A DNA stretch of 64,000 bases from Diplonema papillatum (lineage: Eukaryota > Euglenozoa > Diplonemea > Diplonemida > Diplonemidae). The position numbers and the translations under genes were made by a program. The DNA lies in assembly GCA_030068145.1 (NCBI GenBank), contig JAPJBO010000352.1, positions 1 to 64,000 on the forward strand. Reading direction: 5' to 3'. Shown piece after piece: positions 1-11,643 of this stretch. The notes under the pieces were generated by a model. That model searched no databases, was not told where the DNA came from, and was given only the letters and a program-made list of their open reading frames with translations. The first letter of the stretch is position 1. The number at the start of each line of letters is the position of its first letter.

Positions 1-1694
1 GATGCGTCGCGTTCTTGCAGGGCTGCAGAGGCGGCTGCAGGGCATCCGCGGGCGGGCTGGCGGTGTACGACGAAGCCCCGACAACGTGTCCAGCTCGACC
101 TACTCGTCGACGCCCTCACTTCCAGGGTGTCGAGTGGCTCCGGGTAGGCGGGCGGACGCGGGGCTCCCTCTGGCGAGGGTAACGTCGAACCGCATCGACC
201 TGCACGCGTTGGCGGCGATGGACGGTGTCGGTCGATTCCGCGAGGTGCTGCCGATGTTGATGGATCCGGTTGCGTTTGCGGAGGCTTTCGTGTCTGGGGA
301 CGCCGCAGGCGGGTGCCGGGTGCCGTCGCGCGGGATGGAGCGACACCGGGCGACTCTGCGGTCGTGCGGGGTGGCGAGCGACGCACGTTCGCGGCCGGCA
401 TTCGCCATGAAGGCCTTCACGACGCCGAAGAAGGACGGACGAACGGCACGTCTCGTTCTGGATGCCCGGCCGCTGAACGACGCGATGCGCCGGCCGCCCA
501 GCATGGACCTGCCCCGGCTGCGCGACTTCATCGCCGAGGTCGAGAGGCACCGGTTCGCCATGCAGTGCGACGGCGTGTCGTACTTCTACCAGTTCCCAGT
601 AGACGCGAGCATTTCGCGATATTTCGGGATTGGTATGAAGGGGTGCGACATGCTGTTGAACGTGCTGTGCATGGGGTGGTCTTGGGCGCCGTGCATTGCG
701 CAGCGCGCGTCGAACGTGCTGGTCCGGGACCTGGGCCTCGCCTGGGTGGACAACTTCCTTGTCTTGGGTGGGACGCTGGACGAGGCAGAGCGGAACGTGG
801 CCGTTTTTCGGAAGCGGGCGCAGGCGGCGCGGGTCGAAGTGCGGGCGGAAGGCGACGACGCGCTGTGGCAGGTTCGCTCGCGGTTCGTGTGTGTGGGTGT
901 GGAGTTCGACCTGGCTGCCGAGACGCAGCGGCACAGGCTCGACCCGGCGTGGGCGGAGCGGTGGGTCGGCGGCAGCGGGATGACGGCGGTGCTTTCCGGC
1001 AGAGCGACGGCCCGACAGTTCGCCGAAGTTTTCGGGGGCGCCGTCTGGGCGACGGACATCCTGGCGGTGCCCCGCTGCCACTTCTTTCGCGGCGTTGCTG
1101 TCGTTCGCGGGAAGGCTCGGCGGGCGCATGGTGGGTGCCGCAGCGCCGGTGTGGGACGAGGTCGTCGACGTTCCTCCGTCGGCGAGACGGGAGCTGGGCG
1201 CGCTCCGGAAGATCGTCCGGGAGAACCCGTGGGTCGTGGGCGGCGTCCCTGAGGACACAGGGAGCGTCCTGTGGACGGACGCCAGCTCGCGGGCGTGGGC
1301 GGCGCTGCTGGAGGCGGAAGGCCGGTTCGTGGACGGGCGGCAGGGCGTGTTCGCGGGACCGGACGCGGACGCCCACATCAACTTGAAGGAGATGTTGGCG
1401 TTCGCGGAAGGTGTGGTTCGGCTGTGCTGGGCGCCGGGGGCGCAGCGGTGCCGCATCGACAACGCGGCGGTTGTGGGCGCCGTGGCGAAGGGGAGTTCTT
1501 CCTCGTACGCCGCGAATCGCGTTTTGTCCCGGTCTCTTCGTGTTGCCGGGCGCAGAGGGATTGTCCTCCGCCCTGACTGGGTGCCGTCCGGCGGACAGCT
1601 GGCGGACCCGTACACGCGGGGGACCTCGTTGCCTCGGTTCCCGGCGCAACTTCCGCTCCCGCGGTCACGTGCCACACCCTTTGACTTGTTTTGA
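1..1694 (+). pseudogene. RT/RNase H retroelement, 3' part, frameshifted
   Basis: Coding sequence enters from the left edge. Frame 2 (from base 2) encodes a reverse transcriptase: motif A Asp at about residue 190 (QCDGVSYFYQ), motif B CMGWSWAP, and motif C AWVDNF at bases 743-757, with Asn in place of the second catalytic Asp. At about 1080-1100 the meaningful frame changes to that of 1095-1694. That part encodes an RNase H-like domain (LWTDASSRAW, INLKEMLAF, CRIDNAAVVG, GGQLADPYTRG) and ends at TGA 1692. No integrase, tyrosine recombinase or protease is seen downstream. RT plus RNase H without integrase resembles DIRS/Ngaro/VIPER-type elements by established knowledge, but the class is inferred. 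The frameshift makes this copy inactive. It is related to the element at 30225-33170. Confidence 0.8.
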
Positions 1695-1893
1695 TGTGTT
1701 CTCGGGAAAGGTCAACGCGGTAGCGGAGACCACGAGAACACATACAGGTGGGTGGGGAGAGGCCCTGGGACTGCTAAGGCGTGACTACCCCGCCCCTGTC
1801 CCTCCCAGGGAGCCACCCCGAAACTAGCCTGCCCACCTGACGGTGGGGGCCCACCTGACGGTGGAGGCCCACACCTTTTGACTTGTTTTATGT

Positions 1894-1954
<61 letters not shown>

Positions 1955-1959
1955 CTCTG

Positions 1960-2034
<75 letters not shown>

Positions 2035-2439
2035 CGCTCAAAGGTGCGATGCCAACGAGACGGTCTTGTTGTAGACGGGAGATCGGGAGGGGAGTTGCTG
2101 GTTGCTTGTCTTCGGTTGTGAGTTTTACTTACCAACGTGAGCCGGTCCATCCCCTCTTGATAGACCGTGATAGACCGAAGAATAATACAGCACCGGGCAA
2201 TTCGATGCAGCTCCAGGGATGGTCCTGATAGACCGTGGTGGACCGTGATTCACTATGATAAACAGCAGCAGGCACTTCGATGCAGTTTCAAGACATAGGG
2301 GCGGACCGGCTCACAACGGCCCACACCCCCCGACGCCAAGTCCGCGCTTCGGGATAAGCTCGTCTAGAACTTCTCTCACTTCGTATCGTCGAGTTCTTGT
2401 CCCCTCGCTCCCTCCCATCTCCTCTAAACCGGAAACCGC
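1695..2439. other. Non-coding stretch with short duplications
   Basis: No gene is seen. A sequence reading ACACC(C/T)TTTGACTTGTTTT then ATGTGTTCTC occurs just before the RT stop (about 1674) and again at about 1871, next to a CT microsatellite. A short CCTGACGGTGG unit is repeated in tandem near 1837-1870, and TAGACCGTG-type words recur at 2160-2250. Confidence 0.6.
1896..2031 (+). repeat. (CT)n microsatellite
   Basis: About 135 bases of nearly pure CT dinucleotide with a few interruptions (GCT, TGC, CCT). The Arg-Glu or Leu-Ser reading frames through it are artefacts of the repeat. Confidence 0.97.
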
Positions 2440-2745
2440 CCTCAACAACCTATATTCAGACGAAGCCGCGCACAAAGAAAAAAGAAAACACAAAGAGAAG
2501 ATGCCGGCGTCCCCTCGAGAAGGGACGACGGCCGACCCCCGCCGCCTGCAAGCCGCCCTCGCCCTCGTATATAGCCGCAGGCACCCGGACCGGGCGAAGC
2601 CCCACGACCGGCTCCTCCTCGCCGAACGCGGCGGTGGTCGGCGGGTGGCACAGCCCAGTCCGCCCTTCGTATAAGCTCGTCTAGAACTTCTCTCACTTCG
2701 TATCGTCGGGGTTCTTGTCCCCTCGCTCCCTCCCCCTGAAAGGAC
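2440..2745 (+). pseudogene. Truncated copy 1 of the coiled-coil gene 5' end
   Basis: This copy repeats the leader and start of the gene at 4341 (ATG at 2501, MPASPREGTTADPRRLQAAL) but lacks the coiled-coil segment. It jumps from the GCCCTCGCC after the start region straight to the GCCCTCGTATATAGCC found about 410 bases further on in the intact copy. The deletion ends share the short word CTCGCC, so it looks like a microhomology deletion. A stop follows shortly after the junction. Confidence 0.8.
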
Positions 2746-2945
2746 CCACTGAAGAGCTCTAACTTTGGATTGGTATGCGTTCAAGAGCGAAACCAGAGAC
2801 AAAGAACGAGGTGCACACAACACCGCGGTGAAAAAAAGAAAAAAAGAATACAGAGGAATAGTCCCTCAAGGTTCCAGACCCTACCTGCGGAGTCTTACAC
2901 TCCCTGCGACCCTTTTCCCTTTCCCCTATTTTATTTTACACTTTC

Positions 2946-3027
2946 TTCGACGAAGACTTGATGCTAGCATCAAACATGCATGCGAGGCAGTACTCTGCCT
3001 AAACATTAAACTAAGTTTTTCCCCCTT
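2946..3027 (+). repeat. Dispersed palindrome-bearing element, copy a
   Basis: Contains the perfect 16-base palindrome TTGATGCTAGCATCAA (2958-2973), followed by CATGCATG, CCTAAACATTAAACTAAG and a pyrimidine run. Related copies lie at 3453-3535, 14118-14190, 14612-14700 and 57036-57090, with weaker ones near 7285 and 17296-17346. Confidence 0.65.
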
Positions 3028-3054
3028 CTCTAAACCAGAAACCCTGTCCTTCAT

Positions 3055-3350
3055 GCCCTCAACAACCTATATTCAGACGAAGCCGCGCACAAAGAAAAAA
3101 GAAAACACAAAGAGAAGATGCCGGCGTCCCCGCGAGAAGGGACGACGGCCGACCCCCGCCGCCTGCAAGCCGCCCTCGCCCTCGTATATAGCCGCAGGCA
3201 CCCGTACCGGGCGAAGCCCCACGACCGGCTCCTCCTCGCCGAACGCGGCGGTGGTCGGCGGGTGGCACAGCCCAGTCCGCCCTTCACAAGCTCGTCTAGA
3301 ACTTCTCTCACTTCGTATCGTCGGGGTTCTTGTCCCCTCGCTCCCTCCCC
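3055..3350 (+). pseudogene. Truncated copy 2 of the coiled-coil gene 5' end
   Basis: Same structure as copy 1, with ATG at 3118 and the same internal deletion of the coiled-coil segment, ending before TCTAGAACTTCTCTCACTTC. It is nearly identical to copy 1, so the two probably arose by duplication of an already deleted unit. Confidence 0.8.
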
Positions 3351-3452
3351 TCCTCTAAACGGAAACCCTCTGGTAAAGAAAGTAGAAGGAGAAAAAAGAA
3401 GTTGTCGACAACGAAAGAAAGAAAATAACAGAAAATAAGACTCTGCATTCCG

Positions 3453-3535
3453 CGAAGAAGACTTGATGCTAGCATCAACCACATGAGAGGCAAGTAGCGC
3501 CTGAACACGAAACTAAGATTTTCCCCCTCCTCTAA
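3453..3535 (+). repeat. Dispersed palindrome-bearing element, copy b
   Basis: Holds the same perfect palindrome TTGATGCTAGCATCAA at 3463-3478, then GAGAGGCAAGTAG, CCTGAACACGAAACTAAG and a T/C run. It precedes copy 3 of the tandem unit, as copy a precedes copy 2, so it is probably part of the duplicated unit. Confidence 0.65.
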
Positions 3536-3553
3536 ACGGAAACCCTGTCCTTC

Positions 3554-4210
3554 ATGCCCTCAACAACCTATATTCAGACGAAGCCGCGCACAAAGAAAAA
3601 AGAAAACACAACGAGAAGATGCCGGCGTCCCCTCGAGAAGGGACGACGGCCGACCCCCGCCGCCTGCAAGCCGCCCGCCATCAGCAAGCGCGAGCTCGAC
3701 CGGGAACGCGAGGAGACCGAGATCCTCCGGGCCCGGGTCCTGTCGCTGTCGGAGCAGCTGGGCGCCGAGCAGTCGCGGCGGGAGCGGGCCGAGCGGGCGG
3801 CGCGGGGCCCGCCCTCCGCGGCGGACCGGAGCGAAGACCTGCGCGGCAGGGACGCGCTGATAGCCGCGCTGCAGCGGCAGGTCGACGACGACCAGCACGC
3901 CATCGCGAGCCTCCGCACCGCCGCCCCGCTCGTCGTGGCCCCCCGGGGGGGGGCGGCCCCGGCGAAGAAGTCACCGCTCTCGCCGCCGCCGCCGCCGCGC
4001 GACGCCGACGGCAGCCAGCGGGCGTCCTCCGCCAGCGGCTCGCCCGACCGCGACTCCCACCGGTCGCCCCCGAAAGAAAACGGCGAGCTCGCCCTCGTAG
4101 GCACCCGGACCGGGCGAAGCCCCACGACCGGCTCCTCCTCGCCGAACGCGGCGGTGGTCGGCGGGTGACACACCCCAGTCCGCCCTTCGTATAAGCTCGT
4201 CTAGAACTTT
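3554..4210 (+). pseudogene. Frameshifted copy 3 of the coiled-coil gene 5' end
   Basis: This copy keeps the coiled-coil coding segment (ISKRELDREREETEIL and onward) but has lost two bases at the GCCCTCGCCATC junction (here GCCCGCCATC, near 3672). The ATG at 3619 is therefore out of frame with the coiled-coil segment. It also lacks the TATATAGCCGCAG word before the GCACCCGGACC segment. It ends in the same TCTAGAACTT and TCGTCGGGGTTCTTGTCC tail as copies 1 and 2. Confidence 0.8.
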
Positions 4211-4340
4211 TCTCACTTCGTATATCGTCGGGGTTCTTGTCCCCTCGCTCCCTCCCCTCTCCGCTAAACCGGAAACCCTGTCCTTCATGCCCTCAACAAC
4301 CTATATTCAGACACAAAGAAATAGAAAACACAAAGAGAAG

Positions 4341-6302
4341 ATGCCGGCGTCCCCTCGAGAAGGGACGACGGCCGACCCCCGCCGCCTACAAGCCGCCCTC
4401 GCCATCAGCAAGCGCGAGCTCGACCGGGAACGCGAGGAGACCGAGATCCTCCGGGCCCGGGTCCTGTCGCTGTCGGAGCAGCTGGGCGCCGAGCAGTCGC
4501 GGCGGGAGCGGGCCGAGCGGGCGGCGCGGGGCCCGCCCTCCGCGGCGGACCGGAGCGAAGACCTGCGCGGCAGGGACGCGCTGATAGCCGCGCTGCAGCG
4601 GCAGGTCGACGACGACCAGCACACCATCGCAAGCCTCCGCACCGCCGCCCCGCTCGTCGTGGCCCCCCGGGGGGGGGCGGCCCCGGCGAAGAAGTCACCG
4701 CTCTCGCCGCCGCCGCCGCGCGACGCCGACGGCAGCCAGCGGGCGTCCTCCGCCAGCGGCTCGCCCGACCGCGGCTCCCACCGGTCGCCCCCGAAAGAAA
4801 ACGGCGAGCTCGCCCTCGTATATAGCCGCAGGCACCCGGACCGGGCGAAGCCCCACGACCGGCTCCTCCTCGCCGAACGCAGCTGTTGGGCGGCGGACGC
4901 AGGCAGCCCCCGCGCCGACGCGCTCGCGCGGGAGAACTCGCAGCTGCGGGCCGAGGTCCGCGAGGCGAAGGCGGTGGCCGAGGCGCTGCGGGACAGGCTG
5001 CAGGCCGGGGACCGGTCCGGCTCGTTTGCTGCGGGGGCCGCCGCCGACGGCGAGTGGCTGGCGGACAGAGTCGCCACTCTCGAAGAGGACAAGAGCGTCC
5101 TGATGGAGGAGCTCCGGGCCGTGATGTCCGACCTCTCGGACAAGCGGCGCCTGAGTGAAGCTGTCGCCGAGAAGGCGGCCGAGTTCGCCGCGAACAAGAA
5201 GAAGCTGCTGCGGGAACTGCAGGTCCAGCATTTTTCTTTTTTCGTAATAACAATTAATTGTAAACACGAAAGAGAACGCTGGCAGCGTGTTTGGGAGAAG
5301 ATTAGCCTTTGCTTCCCTAGGTCTCTACCGCTCGGGTTTTGCACGGGTTCGAAACTTGACAAACGTTTCCCTTTTCCGAAGTGGTTCGCATCTTTTTTTT
5401 AGAGCGCGGGGCAGCATGTTCTTCTTTGCTGTGGTGTCATTTTTGACGAGCAATATGGAAAGATGTGGTGTTTCTGTTTGTACGTGCCGGGGGAGGATTA
5501 GCCTGTTAGTGAGTGATAGTAAGTGAACTACCCAGCTGGGCGGGCTAGCCTGACACTTGGGGGAAAACTGTTTGTTGTCGACACCGATTGCGAGTAAACG
5601 CAGCAGTCACAGTATCACCTTGGCTTCTCCAAAGCATCCCCCGTCTGCAAACAAAAAGGCTGGGCTTGGGAACGACCCCACCTTATCGTCCGGATGATCG
5701 ATGGCAACCATCGTCCAAATCTTCATCGACCGCCAGAACTTCTCCACTTCTGAAAGGGGATAGCACGGGCGGCAGAACGAGACTTATACCGGAAAGAATA
5801 GTTGAGGAGGTGACCCGCGGCATTGTCAGCGAAGGGTAAGTGTCGGCGTCTTCGGACAACGTCCTTGCTCCCGCTGGCCTGACGTGGTTAAACGCTCGCA
5901 GGCTCATGTCAGACACAGCGATCTTCTACTACCCGTCTTGAAACACGGACCATGATGCCAACCCCCCTTCTCTGTACTCGCCGACGTACAAAAACAACGA
6001 ACCCCCGTGTGCAGGCCAACCGCGACGAGACTTCCGTCCTTCGAGAACAGCTCGGCAAGCTGGAGACTGACAACGAGCGGCTCAGGGTCAGGCTCGAGGT
6101 AGAGCTGACGGCGCGTAAGACGGCGACCCACGTGGCGCGGTTGTACTCCGCTAAAGTTGACGATATGCTGCTCCAGCTCTCCGACGCTCCTTCGGGGCAC
6201 GCGCCGCAGATTGTCAACGCGCACGCCGCCATCTTCCGGCAACTGCACCATCACTGTGACGACGCGGATCCGTACGTTCGGGAGCACCGGGATCTGTCCT
6301 AG
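4341..6302 (+). CDS. Coiled-coil protein, two exons
   Basis: Proposed exons are 4341-5222 and 6015-6302, giving about 389 residues. The ATG follows an A-rich leader (AAAGAGAAG) shared with three degenerate upstream copies, and only this copy is open. Exon 1 encodes a charged coiled coil (about residues 22-110), a Pro/Ser-rich linker with KKSPLSPPPP and GSPDRGSHRSPPKENG, and a second coiled coil (ADALARENSQLRAEVREAKA onward). The intron is 792 bases: the donor follows CTGCAG and the acceptor is CCCGTGTGCAG. Both are phase 0, and the heptad pattern continues across the join (KKLLRELQ then ANRDETSVLREQLGKL). The donor (GTCCAGC) is atypical. The family is not recognised. A structural or cytoskeletal role is only a guess from the coiled coils. 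The 3' end may be incomplete, because a GTACGT donor-like word lies at 6271. Confidence 0.65.
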
Positions 6303-7767
6303 CATTCTGGCGCGCCGATGCAGAGTATCGCCACAGATTCTTTGCATTCTAACCCAAGCTGTTCTGGCGGTTCGCACCCACTCAGAGCAGCTACCTGGGC
6401 GAGGAGGTGGGAATCCCGGATCCATGCTGTCAGGTGCAAGCAACAGCTCCGCTACGATGCGTCCTTAACAGAGTGCGCTGGCTTCCACTTTCGGTCGTGC
6501 TTTCCGGAACCAGGCCATCCTCCATAGTGTACCCACGAAGAATCGGAGTTCACTTCGAAGGCCTAGCCGGGGGCACGGTGGGCATTGCTGTTCGGAAGCA
6601 TTGCTTCGGCCTCGCACAACGTAGCTACCACCACGCCGCGAGATACCCTGTTTCGGACATAATTTCCCTACAAACCATACCGACCGTCCGGATTCTTATC
6701 ATGCGCATTTGCGTCTGCTTTTGGCAATGCCACGTGGCGCAGAAGGCGGGTTGAGAGCAGACACCGAGACGAGGATCAAGGAAGCGACCCGCGCCACGTG
6801 CAGCGCAAGAAACGTGAAGACGAAGCGAACAAGCGCGGCACAACCAACCGGGGTGCACCAACGAGGCACAAAGCCAAGCGACGAAGGAAATATCCGTGCG
6901 TGTGTGTGTGTGTGACGGGCCCTTCTCCGAGGGCCCACGCGCTAAAAGGTTGACAACCATATCGAGGCAATCGCCCGAGCAAGAACGATCTCCGCATCGT
7001 CGCAAGGGGAAGGCGGCGTCACTCACCGTGTACACCTTCCCCTGTGGAGCAGCCTTTTTCAGCTGGAAAACCACTGCTTACCCACAGCGGCGACATCAAA
7101 CCAAATAGAGACCACTGTCAGCGCGATCAGACATGCAAAACCGCCCCGTCAGACTGGCGCGCCTTTCCAACTTCAAAGTTACCGTTCTGTACTGTGTACG
7201 GTGTACGTGTATAAAGCACCATAGATGGGGTGATCCGGGCCAATGTGCGCAGAAAGAAGAGGGCGTGTGCATGAGAGGCCATGGTCTACCCAAACATTAA
7301 ACCAACAATCCCCCTTTTCCCAACAAACGACAACGTTAGATCCAACCTTGCCTGTAAGCTTTTACCTATCGCTCTGCGCGTTTTATCCTGCCTTTCGCCG
7401 CCTGTGTCATTGTGGAATAGCAGGTGCTGGCGGAGACCGTGCCGGCAAGAGTGCCGAGTTCACAGGGCACAAGGCTAGTCGAGCCATGTGGAGCGTGTGC
7501 CTCGTTGGTCCACAACCATGTTTTGTAGACTCTTCGTTTGGCGCTGCAGTACTTCCCTCCGCTGGTGTAAGGACCCCAGTAAGTTCAAGTGCCATAAAAG
7601 GTAAGCATGCACTGTTCATGGGCTAGTTGTCGCCTTGACAAACGTGAGTCGACTAACAAAGGCCATTTCCAGGGCAATTGCGACATTTTCCGGCTTGCTT
7701 CTCATAGTCTTCACGCTGCGAATCAGGAAACGTCCGTTGGGCCGGTGGGTTGTGGGGCGATCTAAAT
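6303..7767. other. Intergenic, no gene recognised
   Basis: No convincing coding region. A short GT run lies near 6900-6914. A word related to the dispersed CCAAACATTAAACCAACAA repeat lies near 7285. A possible acceptor (CGAATCAG, ending 7725) precedes the ORF at 7768, so part of this stretch may be an intron of an unidentified gene. Confidence 0.4.
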
Positions 7768-8079
7768 ATGCCGATAGTAGAAAGCGTTGCGGCGACCCCA
7801 GATAGCGAAAGCTACGAGAACTTCTTGCGCAAGGACGCGGAGAGACTGCTGGACGAAGCCTTCGAGAAGGTGAAGGCGGATCGTCGCGAGCACAGCACCG
7901 CCGAGCTGGCGATGCCTGCACTGTTCTCGCCCGTGCACGAGCACAGCGCGGCGCGGCCCATCATCGGCGGAACCGCCGTCTACCAGCAGCTCTGGCGGAG
8001 CGTCGCAGGCACGGCAGAGACCGACGATGAGCCGCAGGAACCAGCCCCCACCATACACGAGCCGAGTCGCGAGCCATAA
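7768..8079 (+). CDS. Small hypothetical protein or terminal exon
   Basis: Open frame of 103 residues from ATG 7768 to TAA. It begins MPIVESVAATPDSESYENFL and continues with an acidic/basic helical segment (DAERLLDEAFEKVKADRREH). The composition is protein-like and GC3 is high, as in neighbouring genes. The frame stays open upstream to an AG at 7724-7725, so this may be the last exon of a longer gene, perhaps the coiled-coil gene upstream. No family is recognised. Confidence 0.4.
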   Translation: MPIVESVAATPDSESYENFLRKDAERLLDEAFEKVKADRREHSTAELAMPALFSPVHEHSAARPIIGGTAVYQQLWRSVAGTAETDDEPQEPAPTIHEPSREP

Positions 8080-9161
8080 CTGAAGAAGAGCACTCGGTGA
8101 CCAACGCGCCAGTCCTCAGGCATGTTGCCGCAACATGCAAACCTGCATGTAACCTGATCCGCACCACGAGGCCGTGGGCCTCCCTTCGTGACCGCCCGAA
8201 TGAGCTCTCTTGGCGTATGCTGTGAACAGCCGTCAGTCCTCAGCATCACTACCCGCAGCATTGCGAACGACACCCACGTCAGATGTGCGCTGTGAACAAC
8301 CTCTCAGGCATCGCGACCCACTGTATGCGACCTGAGTGTTGACCGCGAGCCTTAGTTCAAGCAAACAACGTGTCCACAGACCTCTTCCTTGTGAGTGCCG
8401 GGGCCGGGGCCGTAATCGAGACACACAGACAAGCGCTGACTCTCCTGCGTGCTGCCAACAACACGGCAGGTCTCACATTATCAACCAAAGCATGCGACCT
8501 GGCCAGTCCTCAAGCAGTTCTGGTGTGACCGCACCATTCAAGACAAGCGCTGCCCGCCCGCGTGTGCTCCGAGCATTCGTGTCCGTCCAGACCACCCGAA
8601 AATTGTGGCATATCCGTCGCCCTCTAGCTCAATGCCGCTGGCATTCTCTCTTTTATAAAGCTCGTGGAAACGGCAACCTTGTGTTTTCGCACCGCAATCC
8701 TTTCCTCTTGCATCAGTGGTCCGATCGCATCCCAACCGTCGTCGGCGACCACCTGTTGTGTCCGTGGTATTGCTGCGATAGCCCAAATCATGGGAGAAGG
8801 GGGACGTTACGTGTGGAGCAAGGCTTCCCGTATGGATTTGACTCCCCATTCACACATTATGGACCTCAGAATACAGGTTTTGGAGGGTTCCGGTCGCATA
8901 ACGCACATGCACAGCGTCGTACTTTGAGAATCTTCCCTTCCCCCTTTTGGCACCCTACGATCGTGTAGGCGGGACACCGATCTGACATGGGCTGACCCAT
9001 TTTCGGCCTCAACTTCCGAAATCCAAGTCCAGCCCTGTGTGCGAATGAAGACAAAGCAGCCCCATAGTTATCATGCTGACAGTTTGTGTTTCTCCCTGTC
9101 GACCGGATGATCATGGTCACCCCATTCCATAGAAATTCAGCCAGCAAAGGAAGAAGGAAAG
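8080..9161. other. Intergenic, no gene recognised
   Basis: No reading frame with convincing composition. The sequence is about half GC, lower than the flanking coding regions. The final 30 bases (GGAAGAAGGAAAG) are a purine-rich leader to the oxygenase start. Confidence 0.5.
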
Positions 9162-10109
9162 ATGGCCGGTCTTGCCATTCCCGTGGTGGACCTGCAGGAC
9201 CCCGACCACGTCGACGCCGTCCGGAAGGCGTGCGAATCGACCGGCTTCTTTTACGTGGTCAACCACGGGTTGCCAGAGGCTGCCATGGCCAGCATGTGGG
9301 AGCACAGCGCGCAGTTCTTCAACCTGCCCGTGCCCTTGAAGGCGAAGGCGAGCGCCAGGAAGGACAACAACAACAGGGGGTGGACGCCGATGCGGGAAGA
9401 GTGGTTGAGCGACGACCAGAAGGAAGGGGACTCGAAGGAAGGGTTCTACCTCGCCCGCGAGCCGCAGTCGAGCGAAGAGGCAGAGATCCCGATGATGGGA
9501 CCCAACACGTGGCCGGACGAGAAGGACGCGGGCGGCTTCCGGCAGGCCATGGAGACGTATCTGCAGGAAGCGTCGAAAGTAGGCATGAAAGTGGCAGAGT
9601 CCATCGCACGGACACTCCAAGGCACCGACGTTGCTTCAATCATGCAGACTTTCGAGAGACCGGTGGCTGTCGTCCGCCTGCTGAAGTACGCGCCAGAGAG
9701 GTCGGATGTGCAGGCGAAGAAGTTTGCCGCCGGCGCGCACACGGACTACGGGTTCATCACGCTGCTCGCCGTCAAAAACGGGAAGCCGGGCCTGCAAGTC
9801 CGCGTCGGCGGCGAGTGGCACGACGTTTTGCCCTGCGCGAAGGCGGTCGACGGGGAGACGCCGTTCTTGGTGAACATCGGGGACCTCCTCGCCCTGTACA
9901 CGGGAGATCGGTACGCCTCGACGTTGCATCGCGTCGTCAACGACACGGGCGAAGAACGGTACTCGACTCCCTTCTTCTTCGACCCTGCGTACCCAACCGT
10001 TGTCACATGCCTGCCTCCGTACCGAGAAGAAGGCAAAGAATACCCCTCGGTAACGTGGGGCGACCATATTGTCGCTCGCTATCAGGCGACGCACAAATCG
10101 TTTGTGTGA
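9162..10109 (+). CDS. 2-oxoglutarate/Fe(II) oxygenase, isopenicillin N synthase-like
   Basis: An intact single exon of 315 residues. The N-terminal part (about 5-115) matches the DIOX_N pattern: IPVVDLQDPD, then GFFYVVNHGLP, then a Phe-Phe-Asn/Leu-Pro segment. The C-terminal jelly roll (about 165-275) carries the iron ligands His193 and Asp195 (GAHTDYGFITLL) and His256 (TLHRVV). Arg266-x-Ser268 (RYSTPFF) is the 2-oxoglutarate carboxylate site of this superfamily. Length is typical. The family hydroxylates, desaturates or cyclises small molecules using O2 and 2-oxoglutarate in the cytosol, and the substrate cannot be read from sequence. The absence of introns contrasts with its neighbours and is compatible with retroposition or lateral gain, but nothing proves either. 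The start was chosen for its purine-rich leader and the immediate onset of the domain. Confidence 0.92.
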   Translation: MAGLAIPVVDLQDPDHVDAVRKACESTGFFYVVNHGLPEAAMASMWEHSAQFFNLPVPLKAKASARKDNNNRGWTPMREEWLSDDQKEGDSKEGFYLAREPQSSEEAEIPMMGPNTWPDEKDAGGFRQAMETYLQEASKVGMKVAESIARTLQGTDVASIMQTFERPVAVVRLLKYAPERSDVQAKKFAAGAHTDYGFITLLAVKNGKPGLQVRVGGEWHDVLPCAKAVDGETPFLVNIGDLLALYTGDRYASTLHRVVNDTGEERYSTPFFFDPAYPTVVTCLPPYREEGKEYPSVTWGDHIVARYQATHKSFV

Positions 10110-11643
10110 GATGGTCCCCCGGGTGTGCCGTCAGAGTCCAGAGGGAAGGGTCCTGACAGTTTCATCACGCTGCGCCAGCAAGTTTGACTCGTGTGCAAGG
10201 GCAATCTGCTCGTCGGCCTTGCACGGCGTTGTGGCTTGGCCCTCTAAGATGGGCCAGTTTGCTGGACTTCAGCGTACTGCTGGCATTCAGAAGGCTGTAA
10301 TCAACAACAGGACCTGTGCTCTATGAATGGTGGTATTGGCGCCTTGTAAGTAGTCTCGTCATCGGAATGATGTACTTACGCGTCTCTCGTCGTGCTCGCT
10401 TGTGAACTAGTAAACGAGGTGGATGTGTTGTCGTCAGCTCTTCGAACCGAGCTTTTTCGTGCGCCAACGGCAATCGTCCTCCTCTGCATCTTCACCATCT
10501 TCTTCTTCGTTGGGCTGCGTTTTCAGTTCTTTCGCTCGCTGCACTAGGCCACCAGCGAGGTTCCCATCTAAGCGGCAGCAGCTCCGGGGTCGACAAAGGC
10601 GGGAATCGATACCCGGAGTACCAATAATCTGGGACACTCTGCGGCGCTGCCACGCAATTCCCACTTTGCTCGTGCTTTCGCCTCTTTGTTCCGTGTTCGG
10701 GTGCGCGTTTGACGCCTCATGCTGGTATTACCGGAAGCGCATGAGCAAAGTCGGGCCTGCAATCCACGGAAAACGAGGTTTTAAACCTGGGACTCGTGTT
10801 TCTGCACCCGATTTTCGGGTGTGCCCACGGTGAGCCGCTGCACCATTTGCACGGCTCCGGCATCACGCCAGGCAATGCACGTGTACTCGTGCGAGTGCAC
10901 AACTCCTCTCTGGTACCGAATCGTTGTCAAGCTGCATTTATCCGAAAGGGCAACGGCGACGGACACCATGAGGCAGGCAGTGTGCCGTTAGTAAAGCTCA
11001 TTCACGCGACCGGCGCGCCTCGATCTGGCGTCGCGTCAACGACTCTTGGCACCCTGCACTCCTGCTCCGTCCTACGGAAGGGAGAACGCGGGGGGGATCA
11101 TTGTTGTTGTTGTTTGTTGTTGTCGCTTGCTTCTTGAGGCTTCGCCAAGGCGTTGTGTAACCGGCCCTTGCGGACAGGCCGAATGGGTTGAACACGATGG
11201 CAGAGCCTGACTCACGCTGCCAGCGGCGCAACTTTCCACCTTTGCAGCCGTTGGCACGTCTTCTTTGCATCGCGTCGTCGCAGCCACGAGCGAGGAAATC
11301 CTTTTTACCTTTTGACTGCCCGCCAAACTTGTACATTGCCTAGAAGACTCAGTCCCCTCGGTAGCACCCAGCGCTCAATCTCGTTGTACCGAACCCGGAC
11401 CAAGTTGAAAAGAAGCGTTTGGCAACGCGAAAACAGAATACCGGCTTTCTTAAAACTCAAAAAGAGTCAAACATTTCTCTCCGAAAAAAAGACGTCAAGT
11501 CTGTTTGCAAGTTCCCTCGGAAAAGTCCGTGAGCGTCACCTGCAGTCTCACCTTTCTTCCAATCAGCGAGGGGCGCCGGGGGTGTGGGGGGGAGGAGAGA
11601 GAGATTGTGTGCGAACGAAGCCGAAACGAAAAGGGGGAGAGAA
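10110..11643. other. Intergenic and probable 5' leader
   Basis: No gene recognised. A TTGTTGTTGTTTG run lies near 11100-11125. A CCAATCAG word at about 11561 and a purine-rich GGAGGAGAGAGAG stretch at about 11593 lie just ahead of the ATG at 11644 and may belong to the promoter or leader. Confidence 0.4.

Noticed and set aside
116..1675. 519-residue minus-strand frame opposite the first RT
   Set aside because: Shadow frame. The plus strand has clear RT and RNase H motifs.
1824..2228. Arg-Glu or Leu-Ser repeat proteins over the CT microsatellite
   Set aside because: Dinucleotide-repeat artefact with no protein-like flanks.
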